Numbered from the stretch's first letter, positions 18,465 through 27,720 are shown. The stretch is DNA of 64,000 nucleotides from Pseudomonas luteola NBRC 103146 (GCF_002091675.1 NZ_BDAE01000002.1:57481-121480), one strand, 5' to 3'. Numbers and translations are program-made. The notes: a model not told the origin generated them from the sequence alone.

Positions 18465-19955
18465 ATGATTGATGCACTGCTCAGCCGCCTCGGCGTTGAA
18501 CCAAGCCTTTACCAGAACGGCAACCATGCCGTGTTTACGCCTATCGACGGCAGCCGGCTTGGCGCTGTCACGCTGGAAAGCGCCGCCGAGGTGGAGCAAA
18601 AGATCACCCGGGCCGACAAGGCTTTCCAGGCCTGGCGTGCTGTACCAGCGCCACGTCGCGGTGAGTTGGTCCGCCTGCTGGGCGAAGAGCTGCGCAAGCA
18701 CAAGGCCGACCTGGGCGAGCTGGTGTCCTGGGAAGCGGGCAAGATCACGCAGGAGGGGCTGGGTGAAGTGCAGGAAATGATCGATATCTGCGACTTCGCC
18801 GTCGGCCTGTCCCGCCAGCTGTATGGCCTGACGATCGCTTCCGAGCGTCCCGGTCACCACATGCGTGAAACCTGGCACCCGCTGGGCGTCGTGGGCGTGA
18901 TCAGTGCGTTCAATTTCCCGGTGGCGGTCTGGTCATGGAACACCGCCCTGGCCATCGTCTGCGGTAACTCCGTGGTATGGAAGCCTTCGGAAAAAACGCC
19001 GCTGACGGCATTGGCCTGTCAGGCGCTGTTTGAGCGTGCCGTCAAAGCCTTTGGCGATGCACCGGACTACCTGAGCCAGGTCATTGTAGGGGACCGAGCC
19101 AGCGGTGAAGCGCTGGTGGATGATCCACGCGTGGCCTTGGTCAGCGCCACCGGCAGCACCCGTATGGGTCGTGAAGTGGGGCCACGTGTGGCGGCTCGCT
19201 TTGGCCGTTCGCTGCTGGAGCTGGGCGGCAACAATGCCATGATCGTTGGGCCCAGTGCCGATCTGGACATGGCAGTTCGCGCCATCCTGTTCAGCGCTGT
19301 GGGTACGGCCGGTCAACGGTGCACCACACTGCGCCGCTTGATTGCCCATGAATCCATCAAGGATGAATTGGTGACACGCTTGAAGTCTGCCTATGCCAAG
19401 GTGCGTATCGGCCATCCGCTGGAAGGCAATCTGGTCGGCCCGCTGATCGATGCACAGAGCTTTCAGGCCATGCAGGGCATCCTGGAGCAGGCCAAGGGTG
19501 AGGGCGGTGTGGTCTTTGGTGGTGAGCGTCAGTTGGCGGATCAGTACCCGAACGGTTATTACGTCTCTCCGGCTATCGTCGAGATGCCCGAGCAGAGTGA
19601 GTCGGTTCAGACTGAAACCTTTGCACCGATCCTGTACGTGATGACTTACCGTGAATTCAACGAGGCCATCGCCATGAATAATGCGGTGCCGCAAGGCTTG
19701 TCGTCCTGCATCTTCACGACGGACATTCGCGAGGCCGAGTCTTTCCTGTCTGCGGTGGGCAGTGATTGCGGCATCGCCAACGTGAATATCGGCCCGAGCG
19801 GCGCCGAGATTGGAGGGGCCTTTGGCGGAGAGAAGGAAACCGGCGGCGGCCGCGAGTCCGGCTCCGATGCCTGGAAGAGCTACATGCGTCGCCAGACCAA
19901 CACGGTGAACTACTCCCGCGAGCTGCCATTGGCGCAAGGGATCGTGTTTGATTGA
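18465..19955 (+). CDS. amaB: L-aminoadipate semialdehyde dehydrogenase (ALDH7/antiquitin type)
   Basis: A 496-residue NAD-dependent aldehyde dehydrogenase that would oxidise 2-aminoadipate 6-semialdehyde (in equilibrium with piperideine-6-carboxylate) to L-2-aminoadipate, the step after pipecolate oxidation. Motifs: the oxyanion segment ISAFNFPVAVW near residue 150, ELGGNNAMIV near residue 252, and catalytic Cys286 in TAGQRCTTL. The overall sequence is of the antiquitin type. AAGGAG sits 7 nt before the ATG. The amaA oxidase gene follows after a 179-nt gap, so the pair forms the pipecolate branch of lysine degradation. Confidence 0.9.
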   Translation: MIDALLSRLGVEPSLYQNGNHAVFTPIDGSRLGAVTLESAAEVEQKITRADKAFQAWRAVPAPRRGELVRLLGEELRKHKADLGELVSWEAGKITQEGLGEVQEMIDICDFAVGLSRQLYGLTIASERPGHHMRETWHPLGVVGVISAFNFPVAVWSWNTALAIVCGNSVVWKPSEKTPLTALACQALFERAVKAFGDAPDYLSQVIVGDRASGEALVDDPRVALVSATGSTRMGREVGPRVAARFGRSLLELGGNNAMIVGPSADLDMAVRAILFSAVGTAGQRCTTLRRLIAHESIKDELVTRLKSAYAKVRIGHPLEGNLVGPLIDAQSFQAMQGILEQAKGEGGVVFGGERQLADQYPNGYYVSPAIVEMPEQSESVQTETFAPILYVMTYREFNEAIAMNNAVPQGLSSCIFTTDIREAESFLSAVGSDCGIANVNIGPSGAEIGGAFGGEKETGGGRESGSDAWKSYMRRQTNTVNYSRELPLAQGIVFD

Positions 19956-19969
19956 GGTGGGATTTAAGT

Positions 19970-20070
19970 GATGGGTATCGCTGCGCTCAATCTACCCTAC
20001 CGGGTAGTTTTGTAGGGTGTTGATGCGGGACTGCCGGTACGGTCTCGTAGGATGGGTTGGGCCCTGACAA
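19970..20070. repeat. Repeat-like intergenic segment with a possible terminator hairpin
   Basis: The amaB-amaA gap holds a GATGGGTATCGCTGCGCTCAA-type stretch (19970-19990) and a later GTAGGATGGGTTGGGCC segment in partly inverted relation, similar in feel to dispersed intergenic repeats of pseudomonads. Inside it CTACCC-TACC-GGGTAG (19992-20007) followed by TTTT could act as a weak terminator for amaB. No second copy occurs in this window. Confidence 0.4.
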
Positions 20071-20134
20071 TATCTATCGAAACCCTCACCCTCAAGGTTA
20101 ACGGTTCATATCGTCATTGTGTGAAGGAATACCT

Positions 20135-21415
20135 ATGCCGCTCCGCCAGCAATGTCTGTGGGAAACCCTGTCACCTAATACCCTCAATGCACCACCCTTG
20201 AAAGGCGAATCCAGGGCTGATGTCTGCATCATCGGTGCAGGCATTACGGGGCTTTCGGCTGCGTTGCATCTGGCGGAACAGGGCAAGCGAGTGGCGATCA
20301 TAGAAGCCTATGAAGTGGGGCATGGCGGTTCCGGCCGTAACGTCGGGCTGGTCAATGCCGGTATGTGGATTCCACCGGACGAGGCGGTCGCTACGCTTGG
20401 GCCCGCGGTAGGGGAAAAGCTGCTCAAGGTCATGGGGAACGCACCCTATGAGGTCTTCTCCCTGATCGAGCGCCACGGCATCGATTGCCAGGCGCAGCAC
20501 CAGGGCACACTGCACATGGCGCATAACGGCAAGGGCCTTGCTGACCTGCAACGCCGCGCCGAGCAGTGGCAACGGCGAGGCGCACCGGTTGAATTGCTGA
20601 CCGGTACTGCCTGCATCGAGGCCTGTGGCACGGCGCATGTCTCCGGCGCGCTGCTGGATCGCCGTGCCGGCACGATCAACCCGATGGGCTACAGCCTTGG
20701 GCTGGCCCGCGCGGCATTAGCGCAGGGCGTTCAGCTCCATCAGCAGTCACCGGTTACTCGCCTTGAGCGTCAGGGCTCACAGTGGTGCGTCGTGACGAGG
20801 CAAGGGGCCGTGCTGGCCGAGCAGGTGCTTATCGCTTCCAACGCCTATACCGAAGGCGAGTGGACTACCCTGCGCAATCATTTCTTTCCGGGGTATTACT
20901 ATCAGGTCGCCTCCAGGCCGCTGGGGCCTGAAGCCGATTTTATCCTGCCCGGCGCGCAGGGCTCCTGGGATACCCGCACGGTGCTCAGCAGTATCCGGCG
21001 CGATGCAGCGGGACGCCTGTTGCTGGGCAGCCTGGGCAATATGGCGAGCCGTCCGGGCTGGTTCATCGAGGCCTGGGCTGATCGCATTCAGCAGCATTAT
21101 TTCCCTGCGCTTGGCAAGGTCGAGTGGGAATGCACCTGGACAGGATGCATCGCGTTTACGCCTGATCATCTGATGCGCCTGTTCGAACCGGCACCCGGTT
21201 TGCTCGCCATGACCGGTTATAACGGGCGCGGTGTAACGACCGGTACCGTTGTAGGCAAGGCCTTTGCCCATTACTTGTGCAGCGGTGACAGCGAAGTGCT
21301 ACCGATGCCCTTTGTCCCCTGGGATCACAACCCGGTAGGGCAATGGCGAAGCCCGCTCTACGAAGCCGGTTTTAGTCTTTATCACGCGGGGCAGTGTTTG
21401 CGAATTGTGGTGTAA
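20135..21415 (+). CDS. amaA: FAD-dependent amino-acid oxidoreductase, L-pipecolate oxidase
   Basis: A 426-residue DAO-fold flavoenzyme. The dinucleotide motif CIIGAGITGLSAALHL lies at about residues 30-45 and GHGGSGRNVGLVNAGMW near residue 65. It is predicted to oxidise L-pipecolate to piperideine-6-carboxylate, which opens to the semialdehyde used by AmaB. The ATG at 20135 has AAGGA 7 nt upstream; a TTG at 20117 in frame lacks one. No signal peptide is visible, so electrons probably go to the respiratory chain from the cytoplasmic side. Context with amaB and the LysR gene supports the specific call; without it, a broader FAD oxidoreductase would be the safe name. Confidence 0.82.
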   Translation: MPLRQQCLWETLSPNTLNAPPLKGESRADVCIIGAGITGLSAALHLAEQGKRVAIIEAYEVGHGGSGRNVGLVNAGMWIPPDEAVATLGPAVGEKLLKVMGNAPYEVFSLIERHGIDCQAQHQGTLHMAHNGKGLADLQRRAEQWQRRGAPVELLTGTACIEACGTAHVSGALLDRRAGTINPMGYSLGLARAALAQGVQLHQQSPVTRLERQGSQWCVVTRQGAVLAEQVLIASNAYTEGEWTTLRNHFFPGYYYQVASRPLGPEADFILPGAQGSWDTRTVLSSIRRDAAGRLLLGSLGNMASRPGWFIEAWADRIQQHYFPALGKVEWECTWTGCIAFTPDHLMRLFEPAPGLLAMTGYNGRGVTTGTVVGKAFAHYLCSGDSEVLPMPFVPWDHNPVGQWRSPLYEAGFSLYHAGQCLRIVV

Positions 21416-21694
21416 CTCGTAGTGTTACTTATTGGTGCAAGAGGTGAGGATGACAAGATCAGGACAGTGCATCTAGGCCGTTTCGCTGTCCTGAACGATG
21501 CTTCGTGAGTGACCTTATACATAGGCAAGCGCTGCTTTAGTCGCAGGCTGGCGGAGCATTTCGCCGATTTCTTACAAAATTCTCTGATTTTTCACAAAAA
21601 CCTATGATTTTGAAGATTTTTAACGATATCAGAGCGCTGGCATGTGGATTGCTGTCTGGAGAGGGCCAACCTAACCCTTTGGAGCAAATCTCCC

Positions 21695-22816
21695 ATGTCG
21701 ACGATTTACAGAAAAGGCATTCTGGCTCTCGCAATTGGCTCAGCTCTTTCGTTTTCCGCTTTGGCTCAGGCCGATATCATCATCGGTGTTGCAGGTCCCT
21801 TTACTGGCGCTAACGCCGCTTACGGAGAGCAGTTCTGGAAAGGTGCAACACTGGCGGCTGAGGACATTAACGCCACGGGTGGTATCAATGGTGAAAAGAT
21901 CAAACTGGTACAGGGCGACGATGCCTGTGAGCCCAAACAAGCGGTAGCGGTGGCTAACCGGTTGGTCGATTCCGAGGGAGTCAAGGCGGTGATCGGCCAC
22001 TTCTGCTCCTCCAATACGCTGCCAGCGTCAGAGATTTACGATGAAGCAGGAATAATCTCCATCACGCCTGGATCAACCAATCCACAAATCACCGAGCGCG
22101 GTCTGGCAGGCGTATTCCGTATGTGTGGCCGTGATGACCAGCAAGGGGTCGTGGCAGCCAACTACATCGTGGATACGTTAAAGGCGAAAAAGGTAGCTGT
22201 TATCCATGACAAGGATGCTTACGGCCAGGGCCTGGCGGATGCCATGAAAGCTCAGCTGGCCAAGCGCGGCGTGAAGGAAGTGCTTTATGAAGGCCTGACG
22301 CGCGGTGAGAAGGACTTCAACTCCCTGGTAACCAAGATTCGCTCCTCTGGGGCCGAGGTCGTCTACTTTGGCGGTCTGCACCCCGAAGCCGGCCCGCTGG
22401 TCCGCCAGATGCGAGAGCAGGGCGTAAACGCCAAATTTGTTTCAGGTGATGGCATCGTCTCGGCTGACATGGTAACGACCGCCGGTGGCCCGCAATATAC
22501 CAAGGGGGTGTTGATGACCTTTGGTGCCGATCCGCTGAAAAGCCCGGCCGGTAAAAGCGTAGTCGATAAGCTGCGCGCCTCGGGTTATGAGCCGGAAGGC
22601 TACACGCTGTATTCCTATGCCTCTTTGCAAGCCGTGGCGGCTGCCTTCAAGGGCGCCGGCAGCACGGATGGCGAAGCCGCCTCCGAATGGCTCAAGAGTC
22701 ATACCGTTCCTACCGTTCTGGGTGAAAAGTCCTGGGATGGCAAGGGCGACCTCAAAGTCTCCGACTACGTAATGTACGAGTGGGACGATAAAGGCAAATA
22801 CAACCAGTTGCCCTGA
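21695..22816 (+). CDS. livK: Branched-chain amino acid ABC transporter, periplasmic binding protein
   Basis: A 373-residue periplasmic binding protein. A signal peptide covers about residues 1-25 with cleavage after AQA. The mature protein starts DIIIGVAGPFTGANAAYGEQ and has the family segment VIGHFCSSNTLPASEIY. It captures branched-chain or related neutral amino acids for the LivHMGF membrane complex. I chose the ATG at 21695 because the signal peptide begins there; a start at 21644 would add a charged, non-signal-like extension. The gene is followed by a strong hairpin before livH, which fits the usual excess of binding protein over permease. Confidence 0.92.
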   Translation: MSTIYRKGILALAIGSALSFSALAQADIIIGVAGPFTGANAAYGEQFWKGATLAAEDINATGGINGEKIKLVQGDDACEPKQAVAVANRLVDSEGVKAVIGHFCSSNTLPASEIYDEAGIISITPGSTNPQITERGLAGVFRMCGRDDQQGVVAANYIVDTLKAKKVAVIHDKDAYGQGLADAMKAQLAKRGVKEVLYEGLTRGEKDFNSLVTKIRSSGAEVVYFGGLHPEAGPLVRQMREQGVNAKFVSGDGIVSADMVTTAGGPQYTKGVLMTFGADPLKSPAGKSVVDKLRASGYEPEGYTLYSYASLQAVAAAFKGAGSTDGEAASEWLKSHTVPTVLGEKSWDGKGDLKVSDYVMYEWDDKGKYNQLP

Positions 22817-22841
22817 TTCCCTTTCTGCGTTCATGCGTCTT

Positions 22842-22870
22842 TCACCTCCGGCTGACCAAGCCGGAGGTGA
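22842..22870 (+). terminator. Strong hairpin between livK and livH
   Basis: TCACCTCCGGCT, loop GACCA, AGCCGGAGGTGA: a perfect 12-bp stem without a T-run. Likely an mRNA stabiliser or partial attenuator that keeps livK transcripts in excess over the downstream permease genes. Confidence 0.6.
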
Positions 22871-22915
22871 TGTCCTGGCGCGTCTTTACTCAACCGCTTG
22901 CGCGAGAATGACATC

Positions 22916-23830
22916 GTGGACGGTATCTTCCTGCAACAACTCATCAACGGCCTGACCCTGGGCTCGGTATACGGGCTGATCGCCATCGGTTACACGATGG
23001 TGTACGGCATCATTGGCATGATCAACTTCGCTCACGGCGATGTGTACATGGTGTCTGCCTATCTGGCGGCCATCGGTATTGCCCTGTTGAGCTTTTTCGG
23101 CCTGCATTCCTTTCCTGTGCTGATCCTGGGCACGCTTATATTCTGTGTAGTGGTGACCAGTCTTTATGGTTGGGCAATCGAACGAATCGCCTACAAACCG
23201 CTGCGTAACTCCACTCGCCTTGCGCCGCTGATCTCGGCCATCGGCATGTCGCTGATCCTGCAGAACTATGTGCAGTTGGCACAGGGCGCCCGCCAACAAG
23301 GGGTACCAACGCTGCTCGATGGGGCGCTGCGCCTGCATATCGGTGAAGGCTTCGTCATCATCACCTATACCAAGATCTTCATCATCGTCGCGTCCATTGT
23401 GGGCATGGGCCTTTTGACCTATGTGATCCAGAAGACCACATTGGGCCGCATGTGTCGCGCGACCCAGCAGGATCGCAAGATGGCGCAGATTCTGGGCATC
23501 AACACCGACCGGGTGATCTCTTACGTGTTCATCATCGGTGCTGCGATGGCGGCGTTGGCCGGTGTACTGATTACCATGAACTACGGCACGTTCGACTTCT
23601 ACGCCGGCTTCATCATTGGTATCAAGGCGTTTACTGCGGCGGTGTTAGGCGGCATCGGCTCGTTGCCGGGCGCCATGCTGGGCGGCATCATTCTGGGCGT
23701 GTCGGAGGCGCAATTCGCGGGTCTTGTAAACAGCGACTACAAGGATGTCTTCAGCTTCTCGTTACTGGTGCTGATTCTGATCTTCCGGCCCCAGGGGCTG
23801 CTTGGAAAGCCGCACGTGGCAAAGGTGTGA
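22916..23830 (+). CDS. livH: Branched-chain amino acid ABC transporter, permease LivH
   Basis: A 304-residue inner-membrane permease with about eight hydrophobic segments. It opens VDGIFLQQLINGLTLGSVYG and contains MVYGIIGMINFAHGDVYM, both hallmarks of LivH/BraD. The GTG at 22916 gives the family's usual N-terminus; the TTG at 22898 is a less likely alternative and neither has a strong ribosome-binding site, so translation may depend on the upstream hairpin and message context. livM starts 4 nt after the stop. It forms the channel together with LivM. Confidence 0.92.
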   Translation: MDGIFLQQLINGLTLGSVYGLIAIGYTMVYGIIGMINFAHGDVYMVSAYLAAIGIALLSFFGLHSFPVLILGTLIFCVVVTSLYGWAIERIAYKPLRNSTRLAPLISAIGMSLILQNYVQLAQGARQQGVPTLLDGALRLHIGEGFVIITYTKIFIIVASIVGMGLLTYVIQKTTLGRMCRATQQDRKMAQILGINTDRVISYVFIIGAAMAALAGVLITMNYGTFDFYAGFIIGIKAFTAAVLGGIGSLPGAMLGGIILGVSEAQFAGLVNSDYKDVFSFSLLVLILIFRPQGLLGKPHVAKV

Positions 23831-23834
23831 TGTT

Positions 23835-25112
23835 ATGACCCAGACTTCTTCCTTCGATTTCAAGGTCATCCTGCGTGATACCTTCATGGTCGGGCTGGTC
23901 TCGCTCATCCTGTTCGGGCCTATCGTAGGTATTGTGCTCGACGGTTATGGCTTCAACCTGGAGCCTCAGCGCGTCGGCATCATGGTGGCGGTGGTGATGG
24001 CGGGGCGTTTTCTGCTCAGCCTGTTCGGCCAGACGTCCAGGGGACGTACCTGGATCGAGTCGTTCAAGCGCAACGATGGGGGCGTGCATGTGCTGCCGCC
24101 CGGACACAAGTCGAATCTGCGGTACATCCTGCCTGTCGTGATTCTGGTCGCGCTGATCTTTCCCTTCCTGGCCACCAAGTACTGGCTGACCGTGGTCATC
24201 CTGTGCATGATCTACGTGCTGCTTGGCCTGGGGCTGAACATCGTGGTCGGGCTCGCCGGTCTTCTGGACCTGGGCTATGTCGGTTTTTATGCCATCGGTG
24301 CCTATGGGCTGGCGCTGGGTTACCAATACCTGGGGTTGGGCTTCTGGACGATGATTCCCCTTGCTGCAGTCATGGCTGCGGTGGCCGGGGCAATTCTTGG
24401 CTTTCCGGTGCTCAGGATGCACGGCGACTACCTCGCCATCGTGACCCTGGGCTTTGGTGAAATCATCCGTCTGGTGCTCAACAACTGGCTGGAGTTCACC
24501 AACGGCCCTAATGGAATTTCGGCACCGTCGCCGACATTCTTTGGTATTGAGTTCGGTCGGCGGGCCAAGGAAGGTGGCGTGCCTCTCCATGAGCTGCTGG
24601 GCATCTCCTACAACCCCAACGCCACTATGATTTTCATCTACAGCGTGCTGTTTCTCATCGTGCTACTGGTGCTTTACATCAAGCATCGTCTTACCCGCAT
24701 GCCCATTGGCCGCGCCTGGGAAGCGCTGCGCGAGGACGAAATCGCCTGCCGCGCCATGGGCCTTAACCATGTTCTGGTCAAGCTTTCCGCCTTCATGATC
24801 GGTGCGTCCACGGCCGGGATTGCTGGGGTGTTTTTCGCTACCTACCAAGGGTTTATCAATCCGGCGTCATTCAACTTTTTCGAGTCCGTTCTGGTGCTGG
24901 CCATTGTGGTGCTCGGCGGGCTTGGCTCGACCGTCGGGGTGGTCATTTCGGCCTTTGTCATGACGCTGCTGTTCGAGGTGCTGCGTGAGTTCGGCGACAT
25001 CCGCATGCTCGTGTTTGGTGTGTTGATGGTCGTGATGATGATGTGGCGCCCACGCGGGTTGATCCGCATCAGCCGCAGTGGATTCGCGATTCGCAAGGGA
25101 GTAGCGCCATGA
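23835..25112 (+). CDS. livM: Branched-chain amino acid ABC transporter, permease LivM
   Basis: A 425-residue permease with two extra N-terminal hydrophobic segments before the conserved core, as in BraE/LivM. Core motifs include GLGLNIVVGLAGLLDLGYVG, HGDYLAIVTLGFGEI and the cytoplasmic EAA-like loop GRAWEALREDEIACRAMG that contacts the ATPases. The ATG at 23835 has AAAGGTG upstream. Its stop overlaps the livG start in ATGA, which indicates translational coupling. Confidence 0.93.
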   Translation: MTQTSSFDFKVILRDTFMVGLVSLILFGPIVGIVLDGYGFNLEPQRVGIMVAVVMAGRFLLSLFGQTSRGRTWIESFKRNDGGVHVLPPGHKSNLRYILPVVILVALIFPFLATKYWLTVVILCMIYVLLGLGLNIVVGLAGLLDLGYVGFYAIGAYGLALGYQYLGLGFWTMIPLAAVMAAVAGAILGFPVLRMHGDYLAIVTLGFGEIIRLVLNNWLEFTNGPNGISAPSPTFFGIEFGRRAKEGGVPLHELLGISYNPNATMIFIYSVLFLIVLLVLYIKHRLTRMPIGRAWEALREDEIACRAMGLNHVLVKLSAFMIGASTAGIAGVFFATYQGFINPASFNFFESVLVLAIVVLGGLGSTVGVVISAFVMTLLFEVLREFGDIRMLVFGVLMVVMMMWRPRGLIRISRSGFAIRKGVAP

Positions 25113-25984
25113 GCGACAACATTCTTACCGTTGACGGATTGGGCATGCGTTTCGGCGGGATCAAGGCGCTTTCCGATGTGGCCTTCAGCATTCGCCGCCA
25201 TTCCATTACTGCCCTGATCGGTCCCAACGGGGCGGGCAAAACTACAGTCTTCAACTGCCTGACCGGATTCTACAAGGCCACCGATGGCCGTATCGTGTTA
25301 AGCAACGCTGACGGGCGCGAAACGGACGTGGGCAGAATCATGGGGGAGCCGTTTCAGCCCACCGATTTCGTCAACCCTGCCCAGTTCGGCAGTCGCCTCT
25401 GGTACAAGATGTTTGGCGGGACGCACCTGGTGAACCGTGCCGGCCTTGCGCGGACGTTCCAGAATATTCGCCTGTTCAAGGAAATGTCCGTGGTCGAGAA
25501 TCTGCTGGTAGCCCAGCACATGTGGATCAACCGCAACCTGCTGGCGGGCGTCTTCAATACGCCGGGTTTTCGTCGGGCAGAGGAAAAGGCACTCGATGTA
25601 GCCTTTTACTGGCTGGAGGTGGTGGGGCTGACCGAGTGCGCCAACCGCCTTGCTGGGGAAATGTCCTACGGTCAGCAGCGCCGTCTGGAGATTGCGCGTG
25701 CCATGTGCACCCGACCGGAACTGATCTGTCTGGATGAGCCTGCTGCGGGTCTTAACCCTGCCGAGACCGAGAAGCTGTCGGCCATCATTCGGCATCTGCG
25801 TGATGAGCACAGGATCACTGTGCTCTTGATCGAGCACGACATGGGCATGGTCATGAGCATTTCCGATCATATCGTCGTGCTGGACCACGGCAATGTGATT
25901 GCCCAGGGCCTGCCGGATGAGATCAAGAATAATCCGAAGGTCATTGCCGCCTACCTTGGCGCGGATGAGGAGGAGGTGGCATGA
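25109..25984 (+). CDS. livG: Branched-chain amino acid ABC transporter, ATPase LivG
   Basis: A 291-residue ABC ATPase. Walker A is GPNGAGKTT, the signature is MSYGQQRRLEIARA, and Walker B is LICLDEPAAGLNP with an H-loop in LIEHDMGMV. It is about 35 residues longer than a typical LivG because of an insertion between Walker A and the Q-loop region (around residues 65-110, ending before RTFQNIRLF). Such longer forms occur in pseudomonads. It overlaps livM upstream and livF downstream by four bases each. It pairs with LivF to drive import. Confidence 0.93.
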   Translation: MSDNILTVDGLGMRFGGIKALSDVAFSIRRHSITALIGPNGAGKTTVFNCLTGFYKATDGRIVLSNADGRETDVGRIMGEPFQPTDFVNPAQFGSRLWYKMFGGTHLVNRAGLARTFQNIRLFKEMSVVENLLVAQHMWINRNLLAGVFNTPGFRRAEEKALDVAFYWLEVVGLTECANRLAGEMSYGQQRRLEIARAMCTRPELICLDEPAAGLNPAETEKLSAIIRHLRDEHRITVLLIEHDMGMVMSISDHIVVLDHGNVIAQGLPDEIKNNPKVIAAYLGADEEEVA

Positions 25985-26697
25985 CTACGCCCTTGCTGGA
26001 ATTCAAAAACGTCGACGTGTTCTACGGGCCGATCCAGGCGCTCAAGGGCGTCTCCCTGCACATCAATGAGGGCGAAACGGTCAGCCTGATCGGTGCCAAC
26101 GGGGCGGGCAAATCCACGTTGCTCATGTCCATCTTTGGACAGCCGCGGGCGCGTAACGGACAGATCATCTACCGAGGCGAGGAAATTACCCAGAAAAGCG
26201 CCCATTTCGTTGCCTCCAACGGTATCGCGCAATCACCGGAAGGGCGGCACGTCTTTCCTGACATGAGTGTGGAAGAGAACCTGCTGATGGGCACCATCCC
26301 CATCGGTACCAAGCATGTGGACGAGGACATGCAGCGTATGTTCGAGCTGTTTCCGCGTCTCAAGGAGCGGCGTAACCAGCGGGCCATGACTATGTCTGGA
26401 GGCGAACAGCAGATGTTGGCTATTGCCCGGGCCCTCATGAGCCGACCCAAGCTGCTGCTGCTTGATGAACCAAGCCTGGGACTTGCGCCTATCGTGGTGA
26501 AGCAGATCTTCCAGATCCTGCGTGAGCTTGCGCAGTCCGGCATGACGATCTTTCTGGTCGAGCAGAATGCCAACCATGCGCTCCGGTTATCGAACCGGGC
26601 TTATGTCATGGTGACGGGAGAGATCCGCATGACGGGCAGCGGCCAGGAACTGCTGGCTGATCCTCAGGTGCGCGAAGCCTACCTGGGCGGCCATTAA
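25981..26697 (+). CDS. livF: Branched-chain amino acid ABC transporter, ATPase LivF
   Basis: A 238-residue ABC ATPase, the usual LivF length. Walker A is GANGAGKSTL, the signature MSGGEQQMLAIARALM, and Walker B LLLLDEPSLGLAP, with the H-loop replaced by the LivF-type VEQNANHA (Gln-Asn-Ala in place of His at the switch). The C-terminus EAYLGGH is typical. It is the last gene of the liv operon and is followed by a 10-bp hairpin. Confidence 0.93.
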   Translation: MTTPLLEFKNVDVFYGPIQALKGVSLHINEGETVSLIGANGAGKSTLLMSIFGQPRARNGQIIYRGEEITQKSAHFVASNGIAQSPEGRHVFPDMSVEENLLMGTIPIGTKHVDEDMQRMFELFPRLKERRNQRAMTMSGGEQQMLAIARALMSRPKLLLLDEPSLGLAPIVVKQIFQILRELAQSGMTIFLVEQNANHALRLSNRAYVMVTGEIRMTGSGQELLADPQVREAYLGGH

Positions 26698-26708
26698 GCC
26701 GCCGTTCA

Positions 26709-26741
26709 GCCTGCGTCAGGCTCCATGGTACTGACGCAGGC
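26709..26741 (+). terminator. Hairpin after livF
   Basis: GCCTGCGTCA and TGACGCAGGC form a perfect 10-bp stem around a 13-nt loop, with no T-run. It lies between livF and the next gene and may separate or attenuate their transcription. Confidence 0.45.
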
Positions 26742-26787
26742 CGTTGCCGCGTGCCGTCGAGTATGTGTTTCCAACAGGGGAGTTCCC

Positions 26788-27720
26788 ATGTCATCCATCC
26801 GCTTTTTCACCAATGCTGAGGTGGCCGCTGTTCTGGATTATGCCGGGCTGATCGATGCGCTTCGCAGTGGCTTGGCCCACCCTGGCACTGCACCCAACCG
26901 GCAGGCTTACGCGCTACCCGAGGGACAGGCATCGCTGTTGAACATGCCGGTCTGGCAGAAAGGGCAGGGCATTGGCGTCAAGCTGGTGACTGTGTTTCCG
27001 GAAAATAGCCAACGCGATCTGCCTTCGGTTGCGGCGGTGTTTGCCTTGTTTGATGATGTGACAGGCCAGCCCTTGGCCTTGATGGAAGCCTCGGAACTGA
27101 CGGCTCGGCGTACCGCCTGCACATCGGCGTTGGCGGCTGACTATCTGGCCCGGCGGGATGCGTTGAGCCTGACCATCGTAGGTACGGGAACGCTAGCTGC
27201 CCACATGGTGCGTGCCCATACGGCTGTGCGTGATTACAGCCGGATCGAAATCTGGGGGCGTGACTACAGCAAGGCCAAAGCCTTTGCTGAGCGCCTGCAG
27301 GGGGAGGGCTATCCGGTTTCAGCAAGCGATAACCTGGCGCAGAGCGTAGGGCATGCCGATGTGGTTACGTGTGTTACCACCTCTCGAGAGCCGCTGGTGT
27401 TGGGCGAGTGGCTCAACCCCGGCTGCCACCTGGACCTGGTCGGTGCCTTTCTTCCCTCTATGCGTGAGACCGATTCAGCAGCCGTTGCGCGGGCACGCAT
27501 CGTAGTGGATACCCGCGAGGGTGCTTTGGAGGAGGCAGGCGATTTACTGTTCGCGCTTGGTGATGGCGTGATCCAGGAAAGCGATCTCAACACAGAATTG
27601 AGGCACGTTCTGCAAGGGGATGGCGTACGCAGCGATGACCAGGAAATTACCTTGTTCAAATCCGTAGGCTATGCGGTAGAAGATCTGCTAGCTGCGCAGT
27701 ACCTACTGCATAACATGTGA
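26788..27720 (+). CDS. Ornithine cyclodeaminase/mu-crystallin family protein
   Basis: A 310-residue NAD(P)-dependent protein. The Rossmann motif is GTGTLAAHMVRAH near residue 133, with the family segments EASELTARRTACTSALAADYLA upstream (in parts), CVTTSREPLV and DLVGAFLPSMRETD. Members act as ornithine or lysine cyclodeaminases, or as reductases of cyclic imines such as piperideine- and pyrroline-2-carboxylate. In this setting, beside pipecolate oxidase and an amino-acid importer, reduction of piperideine-2-carboxylate to L-pipecolate would link the pathway, but this is inference. GGGGAG precedes the ATG at 26788. Confidence 0.8.
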   Translation: MSSIRFFTNAEVAAVLDYAGLIDALRSGLAHPGTAPNRQAYALPEGQASLLNMPVWQKGQGIGVKLVTVFPENSQRDLPSVAAVFALFDDVTGQPLALMEASELTARRTACTSALAADYLARRDALSLTIVGTGTLAAHMVRAHTAVRDYSRIEIWGRDYSKAKAFAERLQGEGYPVSASDNLAQSVGHADVVTCVTTSREPLVLGEWLNPGCHLDLVGAFLPSMRETDSAAVARARIVVDTREGALEEAGDLLFALGDGVIQESDLNTELRHVLQGDGVRSDDQEITLFKSVGYAVEDLLAAQYLLHNM

